In this document: positions 1 through 5,704 of the stretch, in pieces
Layout of the letters: every line of letters begins with the position of its first letter
Position numbering within the stretch: position 1 is the stretch's first letter
Assembly (NCBI GenBank): GCA_003151295.1
Contig: PLXD01000200.1
Span: 1-7,350 of the forward strand
From: Chitinophagaceae bacterium
GTDB taxonomy: Bacteria > Bacteroidota > Bacteroidia > Chitinophagales > Chitinophagaceae
Direction: 5' to 3'
DNA length: 7,350 bases
Notes under the pieces: model-generated
What the model was told of the DNA's origin: nothing
The model's input: only the letters and a program-made list of their open reading frames with translations
Database searches by the model: none
Program-made: the position numbers and the translations under genes

Positions 1-221
1 TCTCCATAAAGCTGCGCTACCAGGGTCTTATTATGGGTGAGCACCAGGGTGGGTCTCTGGGTATTTTGGATCACGTTGGCTATCGTAAAGGTCTTACCCG
101 ATCCGGTGACCCCGAGCAGAGTCTGGTATTTTTCGCCCTCGTCGACTCCTTCGGTCAACTGGCGGATGGCGTCCGGCTGATCCCCTGCCGGTGAATAGGG
201 AGACTGGATATTAAATGGCAT
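1..221 (-). CDS. uvrB: Excinuclease ABC subunit B (UvrB), N-terminal 73 residues, runs off left edge
   Basis: UvrB is the damage-verifying helicase-like subunit of nucleotide excision repair. It is loaded on DNA by UvrA and then recruits UvrC for incision. The translation starts [19 protein letters not shown], the usual UvrB opening. The Walker A motif GVTGSGKT lies at residues 37-44, and the conserved [13 protein letters not shown] follows at 62-73 plus the split last codon. Most of a UvrB protein, including the beta-hairpin and the helicase motifs, lies outside the window. The ATG at 219-221 is preceded by AAAGGAA three bases upstream, overlapping the stop codon of the M28 peptidase gene. 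This suggests translational coupling as the last visible gene of the mgsA-peptidase-uvrB run. The identity is secure; only completeness is unknown. Confidence 0.96.
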   Translation of the reverse strand, partial: MPFNIQSPYSPAGDQPDAIRQLTEGVDEGEKYQTLLGVTGSGKTFTIANVIQNTQRPTLVLTHNKTLVAQLYG

Positions 222-224
222 GGG

Positions 225-231
225 TTCCTTT
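225..231 (-). promoter_or_regulatory. Ribosome binding site of uvrB, overlapping the upstream stop codon
   Basis: Read on the minus strand, AAAGGAA lies three bases before the uvrB ATG, and its first A is the last base of the peptidase TAA codon. It is the clearest Shine-Dalgarno-like sequence in the window; the other starts have weak or no such site. The overlap suggests that ribosomes ending on the peptidase gene restart on uvrB. Confidence 0.55.
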
Positions 232-2507
232 TATTTTGTGATCTGTGTTATAGAAACGAGGTAAAGGGCCAGTTTGTTCAATGAGGCAGCGGCTATGTCG
301 ATCTGCTCCCCGGCTTCTTTCCAGTGGCGCTCTTCGATGGCTTCCCGGATGCCGGGGAATGTTTTTACGCCATAGCCGGTATAAAAGCCGGGGGCATAGA
401 GCGTGTGCCTGTACCAGGGTCTCCTGGGAAGACCCTTATCGCTTAGCAATTCCTGTTCTGCTTTACAGAGTGCCTGATTCACCTTCTCCAGGCGTCCTTC
501 TGTCCAATCCGCTTTCGCCAGTGAATCGGAAAGCTGTGATGCGGATTTTTCGAGCCCATGCAATGCGTTTTGAAGCAGGGAGAAGTCCAGGAAAGGAACT
601 TCGTCTTTTGCCACCGGGGGGCTCATGGGATGGTCAGGATCGGCTGCAAGAACATAATACCGGTCCTTGATGAGCTGGTTTTCCACGGCTGTGCGCTCTC
701 TTAATTGATCGGATAGTGCGATCAGTTCGGCCAGATAATTATTGACGGTTTTGGAAAGGGCCCGGAAGTCGAAGGGAAGCAGCGGTGCATCGGCCATGCG
801 TAAAGTTATCCGGCCGGCTGTTTTGGCCAGTGCTACTCCGTATTCGAAACGGGGATCCTTAAAGCGCCTGTAATCCTCATAAGAATCATAATGGGTATGA
901 TATTCACCCCCGGCGTCTTCCCCGCTAAAAGCCAGGTTTATGGAAGGAATGCCCAGGTGATGGATAAAGGGGGAATAGTCGGAACCCGTACCCATTGCTT
1001 CCATTTTGAATGTCTTTTGATTCAACCGTTCCCTTTGGGTTTTGGTATTAATGCCAGCGGCGAGAATATCCATTGCATGCCTCCGTTCTCCGACGCTGAC
1101 GGGGGTTTCGGGGTCTTTGACATCGCCGGCAACTTCATTGATAAAAGGTTCGAGTGCATGGGAGCCTTCCACATTCAAAAACCCTCGTGCATTCATGTCG
1201 GAATTAATATAGACAACGGCTTTTTGTAGTAGCTCTATAGCATGGTATTCCACCCATTCGGTAGAACCCAGCAGACCGGGCTCTTCTGCATCCCAGGCGC
1301 AATAAACCAAGGTGCGTTTGGGTTTCCAGCCGCTGTGATAAAGTTCGCCGACAGCCCTTGCCTCTTCCAGCATGGCAGCTTGTCCGCTGCAAGGATCAGC
1401 GGCTCCGTTGACCCAGGCATCGTGATGATTACCCCTGATCACCCATTCGTCAGGGCATTCTTTGCCAGGTAATTTTGCGATGACGTCGTAGATCGGTTTT
1501 ATCTCCCAGTTGAAGACGAGCTTCAGATGGACCCGGGTTTTGCCGGGGCCGACATGATAGGTGAATGGCAGGCCACCCCTCCATTCTTCGGGTGCCACAG
1601 GTCCTTCCAGGGCTCGTAACAAAGGTTCTGCATCTTGATAGCCGATCGGCAGGACCGGTATTTTCAACAGGTTGGCGGCTTCGGACCTGTCTATTCTTTT
1701 TGCATCTTTTGTGGCGCCGATGCCCGGCGTAAGCGGATCGCCCGGGTAAACGGGGAGGTCCATGACCGAGCCCCTTTGTACGGAGTAGGGATTTTTAAAA
1801 GCTCCTTTCGGATAAGGCTCGCCCTGGTAATAGCCATCGTCTTTAGGGTCTGAATAGAGGATACATCCGATGGCGCCATGCTCCTGGGCAAGTTTGGGCT
1901 TAATGCCGCGCCAGGAATGGCCGTATTTTGCCAGGACGATCCTGCCTTTGACGGAGATACCCATCTTTTCCAATTGGTCATAATCCGCCGGTATGCCATA
2001 ATTGACGAAGACCAGTTCGCCGCTTACGTCTCCGTCCGGTGACCAGCAGTTATAAGGGGGGAGCTGTCCCGCCTGTGCGGTACTGGGATCTTCTTTCTGG
2101 GTTTGTTCGGCCAGCGTGGCCTTGAAGGCAACAGGGGCCGTCATTTCCAACAGTCTCACCGAAGGGGTAGGAAACAATACATAAAACGTTTCCGTTTCGG
2201 TTTCGAATCCCCAGCTTTTGAACTGTTCCGAGATAGCGGACGCGATAGCCCGGTCTCGCGCGGACCCCGTATGATGAGGATAGGCTGATAGTTCTTTGAT
2301 CGTGCTGTCTATATTTTTTGTAAGGAGAAGGCCATCGAATACCCGCTCCCAGGAGAGCTCCTGCCTGGCAGAAGCCGGATCGAAACCGGCCAACGGTGTA
2401 AGCTGTTGCGGTGTAAGCTGCGGAGATGCAGGCTGCAGCGGTTCAACCTGAGCCAGGGTCACGGCGGCGATAAACACCAGGATCCCGGTAAGTAACTTTT
2501 TGTGCAT
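231..2507 (-). CDS. Secreted M28 family zinc metallopeptidase, glutamate carboxypeptidase II-like
   Basis: This 758-residue exported zinc exopeptidase has the layout of glutamate carboxypeptidase II (M28B). A signal peptide (1-19, cleavage likely after TLA) is followed by a protease-associated insert (about 150-310), the catalytic domain (about 335-570) and a transferrin-receptor-like dimerisation domain (about 600-750). By alignment to the human enzyme, the zinc ligands are H361 (in GNHHDAW), bridging D371, E409 (in WDAEEPG), D437 (in INSDMN) and H537 (in EYHTHYDSYE), with E408 as general base. All are present, so it should be active. The substrate cannot be read from the sequence; family members remove C-terminal residues or cleave small peptides and N-acylated substrates. 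It lies 5 bases after mgsA and 9 before uvrB. The start has no Shine-Dalgarno sequence, which suggests coupling to mgsA. An antisense open frame over the same DNA was judged spurious. Confidence 0.93.
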   Translation of the reverse strand: MHKKLLTGILVFIAAVTLAQVEPLQPASPQLTPQQLTPLAGFDPASARQELSWERVFDGLLLTKNIDSTIKELSAYPHHTGSARDRAIASAISEQFKSWGFETETETFYVLFPTPSVRLLEMTAPVAFKATLAEQTQKEDPSTAQAGQLPPYNCWSPDGDVSGELVFVNYGIPADYDQLEKMGISVKGRIVLAKYGHSWRGIKPKLAQEHGAIGCILYSDPKDDGYYQGEPYPKGAFKNPYSVQRGSVMDLPVYPGDPLTPGIGATKDAKRIDRSEAANLLKIPVLPIGYQDAEPLLRALEGPVAPEEWRGGLPFTYHVGPGKTRVHLKLVFNWEIKPIYDVIAKLPGKECPDEWVIRGNHHDAWVNGAADPCSGQAAMLEEARAVGELYHSGWKPKRTLVYCAWDAEEPGLLGSTEWVEYHAIELLQKAVVYINSDMNARGFLNVEGSHALEPFINEVAGDVKDPETPVSVGERRHAMDILAAGINTKTQRERLNQKTFKMEAMGTGSDYSPFIHHLGIPSINLAFSGEDAGGEYHTHYDSYEDYRRFKDPRFEYGVALAKTAGRITLRMADAPLLPFDFRALSKTVNNYLAELIALSDQLRERTAVENQLIKDRYYVLAADPDHPMSPPVAKDEVPFLDFSLLQNALHGLEKSASQLSDSLAKADWTEGRLEKVNQALCKAEQELLSDKGLPRRPWYRHTLYAPGFYTGYGVKTFPGIREAIEERHWKEAGEQIDIAAASLNKLALYLVSITQITK

Positions 2508-2512
2508 CGTTG

Positions 2513-2971
2513 TTATTTTTGAAGCCGCTTGATATATTGACTGTAGTCGGGAAGGATGGTCTCATAGTCTTCATAGAGCAGGGGAGATGTGAGCAGGAAG
2601 TCGGCAGTAGCGCGGTTATTGGCTATCGGGATATTCCAGGTCACACCCAGTCTCAGCAGGGCCTTGATATCAGGATCATGGGGTTGTGCTTCCATGGGGT
2701 CCCAGAAAAAGATCAGGACATCGATCTTGCCTTCCGCTATACTGGCGCCGACCTGTTGGTCTCCGCCCAGGGGTCCGCTGAGGAATTTGCTTACCGGTTG
2801 GCCGAGGGCCTGTTCAAGCATCGTTCCCGTCGTGCCGGTGCCAAAGAGCCGGTGTTTGGCGAGTGCGGCCTTGTTATAGATCGCCCATTCTATCAGTTCG
2901 CTTTTTTTGTTGTCATGAGCCACCAGCGCTATTCTTTTGGAAGCCTCCATCTTTCTGATTTGTGATTGCAT
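2513..2971 (-). CDS. mgsA: Methylglyoxal synthase
   Basis: MgsA converts dihydroxyacetone phosphate to methylglyoxal and inorganic phosphate in the cytoplasm, a bypass of lower glycolysis used when sugar phosphates build up. The protein is 152 residues, the same length as E. coli MgsA, and the numbering lines up. It has LVAHD with H19 and D20, the phosphate-binding GTGTTG (44-49), SGPLGGDQQVG with catalytic D71, FFWDP with D91, and HDPD with H98 and D101. All the active-site residues are therefore present. The ATG at 2969-2971 gives the E. coli-like length. An internal Met8, preceded by GAAAG, is a less likely alternative start. It heads the leftward run with the M28 peptidase and uvrB. A very small possible reading frame ends 13 bases upstream. 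Confidence 0.97.
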   Translation of the reverse strand: MQSQIRKMEASKRIALVAHDNKKSELIEWAIYNKAALAKHRLFGTGTTGTMLEQALGQPVSKFLSGPLGGDQQVGASIAEGKIDVLIFFWDPMEAQPHDPDIKALLRLGVTWNIPIANNRATADFLLTSPLLYEDYETILPDYSQYIKRLQK

Positions 2972-2984
2972 GCCGTGTTTTTAT

Positions 2985-3065
2985 TTACAGGTTCTTTGCG
3001 TAAAAGATAATCGGTTTTAAGAAGATTACGATGCTGATAAAAAAAATTAGGGATTTTTTCTTCAT
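2985..3065 (-). CDS. Possible small hydrophobic peptide, 26 residues, upstream of mgsA
   Basis: A short frame starts at the ATG at 3063-3065 and ends with TAA at 2985-2987, 13 bases before mgsA on the same strand. The product begins MKKKSLIFF, continues with an unbroken hydrophobic stretch to about residue 16 and ends with FYAKNL. This is the form of a signal peptide or a single-span membrane peptide: three lysines, a hydrophobic core, then FYA as a possible cleavage site. There is no clear ribosome binding site, and the DNA is AT-rich, which favours hydrophobic codons such as ATT and TTT by chance. It could be a leader peptide, a small membrane protein, the remnant of a lost exported protein, or chance. 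No known family is recognised. Confidence 0.27.
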   Translation of the reverse strand: MKKKSLIFFISIVIFLKPIIFYAKNL

Positions 3066-3133
3066 TTATGCTCTGCAGGCACGAAATTTGTACACAACTT
3101 ATCCCCATTGTTATTATTTACTAACCCGATTAT

Positions 3134-3766
3134 ATGAAGAGCATTATGGGCTTAACAGCCCTATTGGTATTATATTGCGCGGTTTCGTTTGCGCAAGAGC
3201 AGCCTGATTCTACGGCTATTCCACCATTGCAATCTTCAGCAGTGAGTTCTCCTCTGTTTATAAACTTTTCCTGTAATACACGCGATGCTAAAAAAGTCTC
3301 GATGGAATGGAAAGTCGACAGCATTGCCGAAGGCGATTATTTTATTATTGAGCGAAGCAATGAAGGGGGGGCTTATGAGTCGATCGGTGCGTTGAGAGGA
3401 ACGGTGATGAATACCCATTATGAGTTGATAGATAGTGCGCCGCCAAACGGATCAAATTTTTATCGGATCAGGTATGCCGATAAAGACGATCGCAGGATCT
3501 ATTCAGAGGCGATACGGGTTAGTATATCAGGGGACCTGGATTTTAAATTCTATCCTAATCCGGTGGACAAACTTTTGATCGTCCGCACAGAGCATTTAAT
3601 CGACATTCAGGTGATAGATGCTTTCGGTTCCGTGCGTTTAAGTAAACGATTGCAGAAGGGCATACAGGTACTCTATACAGGCTCTCTTGAAAGAGGCAGC
3701 TATATATTGCGAGTGGTTGATAAAGAGAGCAATAGAGTAGTTTCAAACCAGCTTTTGAAGAATTAA
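3134..3766 (+). CDS. Small exported protein with type IX secretion C-terminal sorting domain
   Basis: The 210-residue product has a Sec signal peptide (1-20, ending VSFA before QEQ). A fibronectin III-like segment of the kind usually found next to T9SS tails follows (about 54-130), with the typical pattern MEWKVDS, YFIIERS, FYRIRYADKD and YSEAIRV. A type A T9SS sorting domain (about 138-210) starts at FKFYPNPV and includes RGSYILRVVD. It should cross the inner membrane by Sec and the outer membrane by T9SS, with tail removal and surface attachment or release. No catalytic module is visible, so its role is unknown. The ATG at 3134 lacks a Shine-Dalgarno sequence, as is common in Bacteroidota. 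It is transcribed divergently from mgsA and appears to stand alone. A terminator lies about 100 bases downstream. Confidence 0.85.
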   Translation: MKSIMGLTALLVLYCAVSFAQEQPDSTAIPPLQSSAVSSPLFINFSCNTRDAKKVSMEWKVDSIAEGDYFIIERSNEGGAYESIGALRGTVMNTHYELIDSAPPNGSNFYRIRYADKDDRRIYSEAIRVSISGDLDFKFYPNPVDKLLIVRTEHLIDIQVIDAFGSVRLSKRLQKGIQVLYTGSLERGSYILRVVDKESNRVVSNQLLKN

Positions 3767-3801
3767 AAATAGTTTAAAATATAAATTACCGGAAAATGGT
3801 A

Positions 3802-3832
3802 TTGCAGATTTGATATGAAATCTCTACCTTTA
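3802..3832 (+). promoter_or_regulatory. Bacteroidota-type promoter candidate in the gap after the T9SS gene
   Basis: TTG at 3802-3804 and TACCTTTA at 3825-3832 are separated by 20 bases. This fits the Bacteroidota housekeeping promoter (TTG or TTTG near -33, TAnnTTTG near -7), with one mismatch in the -7 element. No gene follows on this strand before a strong terminator at 3867-3899, so the expected transcript would be only about 60 bases long. Confidence 0.45.
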
Positions 3833-3837
3833 TCTCG

Positions 3838-3899
3838 GTTTTTCATAGGATATTGGATTTTAAAACGGGGTTGAATTTCTATTCAGACCCCTTTTTTTT
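3838..3899 (+). ncRNA. Candidate small RNA of about 60 nt ending in an intrinsic terminator
   Basis: The start is inferred from the promoter-like element ending at 3832, and the end from the T-run of the terminator. The 5' half is single-stranded-looking and contains CATAGGATATTGGATTTT (3844-3861). The 3' half is the terminator hairpin. No open frame of useful length is present. It could instead be the 3' untranslated end of the T9SS gene's mRNA. No Rfam family could be assigned by eye. Confidence 0.35.
3867..3899 (+). terminator. Rho-independent terminator
   Basis: GGGGTTGAAT (3867-3876) pairs with ATTCAGACCCC (3881-3891), leaving one bulged G and a TTCT loop. Eight T residues follow at 3892-3899. 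It would end transcripts from the T9SS gene and from the small-RNA candidate, and it converges on the recA terminator. Confidence 0.85.
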
Positions 3900-3950
3900 G
3901 CACCCCTGTGAAGGAAATAAATAGGGTGTCAGAAACAGAAGTACGGTGCC

Positions 3951-3985
3951 GGGGAAAGTGGGGTAGAATGGGGAAGGAGATGGGG
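3951..3985 (+). other. Four GGGG tracts, putative G-quadruplex
   Basis: GGGG occurs at 3951-3954, 3960-3963, 3970-3973 and 3982-3985, separated by loops of 5, 6 and 8 bases. The stretch is almost all purine apart from a few T residues. It lies in the gap between the plus-strand terminator and the recA terminator. The flanking bases 3900-3950 hold only a weak CACCC/GGGTG repeat and no gene. Confidence 0.55.
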
Positions 3986-4002
3986 AAGATATTTCTCTAA
4001 AT

Positions 4003-4029
4003 AAAAAAAGCTCCGATAGAAATCGGAGC
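4003..4029 (-). terminator. Rho-independent terminator of recA
   Basis: On the minus strand GCTCCGAT pairs perfectly with ATCGGAGC (4022-4029 with 4010-4017) around a TTCT loop, followed by seven T residues (4003-4009). It lies 46 bases after the recA stop codon. Confidence 0.9.
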
Positions 4030-4075
4030 CGTAGTACTTACTAACCCAACTAAAAACGATTTAAATTATATTTTT

Positions 4076-5077
4076 TTAAGCAGCCTGCATTTCTTTGACT
4101 TTCTCGCGGATCTTAGCTTCAATTTCGGCTGCCAGTTCGGGATTATCGTGTAGCAATGACTTTACCGTATCGCGGCCCTGGCCTAATTTATCAGATCCAT
4201 AGCTGAACCAACTACCGCTCTTCTGGACAATTCCCAATTCAACGCCCATGTCTATGATCTCACCGTTTTTAGAAATGCCTTCTCCAAAAACGATGTCAAA
4301 TTCGGCCGCACGGAAGGGCGGAGCGACCTTATTCTTTACCACTTTGACTTTAATCCGATTGCCGACAGCTTCTTCTCCATCTTTTATCTGGGCCATGCGC
4401 CGGATATCGAGCCGGACAGAGGCATAGAATTTCAGTGCATTTCCACCGGTTGTGGTCTCCGGATTGCCGAACATCACCCCGATCTTTTCCCGTAACTGGT
4501 TAATAAAAATACAAATGGTATTGGTCTTGCTGATCGTAGCGGTTAGCTTTCTGAGGGCCTGGGACATCAAACGAGCCTGCAGTCCCATTTTGCTATCTCC
4601 CATCTCCCCTTCCAGCTCACCCTTTGGAACCAGGGCAGCTACCGAGTCAATGACGACTACATCCAGGGCGCCGGAGAGGATCAGCCGGTCTGCAATTTCC
4701 AGCCCCTGCTCTCCATAGTCCGGCTGCGATATGAGCAGATTGTCTATATCCACCCCCAGCTTCTGGGCATAGGCGCTGTCAAACGCATGCTCCGCATCTA
4801 TAATCGCGCACATGCCTCCTTTCTTTTGCGCTTCGGCGATTATATGGGTAGCCAGTGTGGTCTTACCGGAAGACTCCGGTCCATATATTTCAACAATCCT
4901 TCCTTTCGGAAGACCGCCTACCCCTAAGGCCACGTCTAGCCCAATAGACCCTGTGGAAATGACTTCCATGGGATCCCGGCTTTTTTCATTCATCATCATC
5001 ACACTTCCTTTTCCAAAGTCTTTATCGATCTTATCCATCGTCAACTTTAGGGCCTTGAGTTTTTCTGCGTTTGACAT
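4076..5077 (-). CDS. recA: Recombinase RecA
   Basis: RecA forms ATP-dependent filaments on single-stranded DNA, carries out strand exchange in recombination repair, and triggers self-cleavage of LexA-type repressors. The 333-residue product has Walker A GPESSGKT (66-73), catalytic E96 in DAEHAFD, and Walker B VVVIDS (140-145). DNA-binding loop L1 lies around [10 protein letters not shown] (156-165) and loop L2 around [13 protein letters not shown] (200-212), with the usual C-terminal domain after about 270. It is about 20 residues shorter than E. coli RecA and ends KEMQAA, without the strongly acidic tail. The start at 5075-5077 gives the standard N-terminus; no Shine-Dalgarno sequence is clear. 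It is monocistronic, with its own terminator downstream and an inverted repeat over a promoter-like element upstream. Confidence 0.99.
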   Translation of the reverse strand: MSNAEKLKALKLTMDKIDKDFGKGSVMMMNEKSRDPMEVISTGSIGLDVALGVGGLPKGRIVEIYGPESSGKTTLATHIIAEAQKKGGMCAIIDAEHAFDSAYAQKLGVDIDNLLISQPDYGEQGLEIADRLILSGALDVVVIDSVAALVPKGELEGEMGDSKMGLQARLMSQALRKLTATISKTNTICIFINQLREKIGVMFGNPETTTGGNALKFYASVRLDIRRMAQIKDGEEAVGNRIKVKVVKNKVAPPFRAAEFDIVFGEGISKNGEIIDMGVELGIVQKSGSWFSYGSDKLGQGRDTVKSLLHDNPELAAEIEAKIREKVKEMQAA

Positions 5078-5114
5078 AATCGTAGTTTTTAGTTCTTCAA
5101 AATTATTGATTTGG

Positions 5115-5156
5115 TGAAGGTAGGATAATTATTTTATCAACACTAACAAATTTAGT
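5115..5156 (-). promoter_or_regulatory. Possible recA promoter with overlapping inverted repeat
   Basis: On the minus strand TTTG (5150-5147) is followed after 24 bases by TACCTTCA (5122-5115), an approximate Bacteroidota -33/-7 pair with spacing slightly long. The TTTG lies inside the repeat ACTAA-N5-TTAGT (5142-5156), and a third half-site ACTAA sits at 5165-5169. A repressor bound here would block the promoter. Assignment to LexA is inference. Confidence 0.35.
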
Positions 5157-5169
5157 ATTTATTGACTAA

Positions 5170-5622
5170 TTTTTTTGGGGCTGAGGTAAGAGGGGAATCA
5201 TCCGCCCTGTCTATGCCGGACAAACAGGGACTATGGCCAGACCTTTACGGCGACTATAGACAGACCCTTTATAGGTTATAAGTCATTATATTAAGACTTT
5301 TATAAGGTATATATGGCTTATAGTGTGCTTCCAGAAGCCGGAAGACCTGATAATAAATGTCTTATCGGGAATACGATTTATTCTTTTTCTAATAAGGAGA
5401 GGATTTTTTTTCGTTTATTTGTGACATAAATGCAGGCGTTCCCTACCATCAAAACCAGTGAATTTACCGGGGCCAATATATTATGGTATTGGGTAGAGAA
5501 CCTTCCCGGATTGGAGAGCTGAAGGCATCAGGTTCCCGGTTATTTTTGTATTGCTGCTATTTTGGCATTAAATTCGCCTTAAATTTATTTTACAACAAAT
5601 CAGCAAATTTGTTCTGATGAAT
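5170..5622. other. Long non-coding gap with several inverted repeats
   Basis: No convincing gene is seen on either strand. The left part holds a long imperfect stem: CTGTCTAT (5207-5214) with ATAGACAG (5256-5263), extended inward by GCCG (5215-5218) with CGGC (5248-5251). Smaller repeats follow at 5276-5305, 5328-5344 (CTTCC/GGAAG) and 5346-5369 (CCTGATAA with TTATCGGG, one G-U pair). The right part has GAACCT/AGGTTC (5498-5535), a direct repeat TTCCCGG (5503 and 5533), and AACAAAT/ATTTGTT (5594-5613). Short frames of 22 and 30 codons start at 5213 and 5430 but lack support. The left part could encode a structured RNA. Confidence 0.4.
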
Positions 5623-5630
5623 TATATTTG
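5623..5630 (+). promoter_or_regulatory. -7 element of the OmpA-lipoprotein gene promoter
   Basis: TATATTTG matches the Bacteroidota -7 consensus TAnnTTTG exactly. Transcription would begin near 5636 and give a leader of about 70 bases, which contains a small repeat ATCGC/GCGAT (5647-5666). No TTG is found at the usual -33 distance; the nearest TTTG (5608-5611) is only 11 bases away. An activator or a relaxed -33 element would be needed. Confidence 0.45.
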
Positions 5631-5704
5631 ACAAGTATTCTGTGTAATCGCGGAACACCAAGCGATGAAAGAATGATTATTTATTTCAAAAAAATGAATC
5701 TATT

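Noticed and set aside
281..670. A 129-codon plus-strand frame opposite the peptidase gene
   Set aside because: It lies antisense to the conserved dimerisation domain of the M28 peptidase and has no domain signature of its own.
2510..2965. A 151-codon plus-strand frame opposite mgsA
   Set aside because: It is the complement of a clearly identified methylglyoxal synthase with all active-site residues, so it is a shadow frame.
3099..3107. TTATCCCCA, one mismatch from a DnaA box
   Set aside because: A single site without a cluster, an AT-rich unwinding region or dnaA/dnaN nearby; no support for an origin.
5213..5281. A 22-codon frame with product containing LWPDLYGDYRQTLYRL, faintly like the start of an ECF sigma factor
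   Set aside because: It stops after 22 codons, nothing resembling the rest of a sigma factor follows in any frame, and it overlaps an inverted repeat that restricts its sequence.
5430..5522. A 30-codon frame starting MQAFPTIK
   Set aside because: No ribosome site, no recognisable family, and a length expected by chance in 600 bases of spacer.
5497..5545. GAACCT/AGGTTC repeat followed by a short T-rich stretch as a terminator
   Set aside because: The loop is long, the T-run is interrupted and not adjacent, and no gene ends just upstream on this strand.
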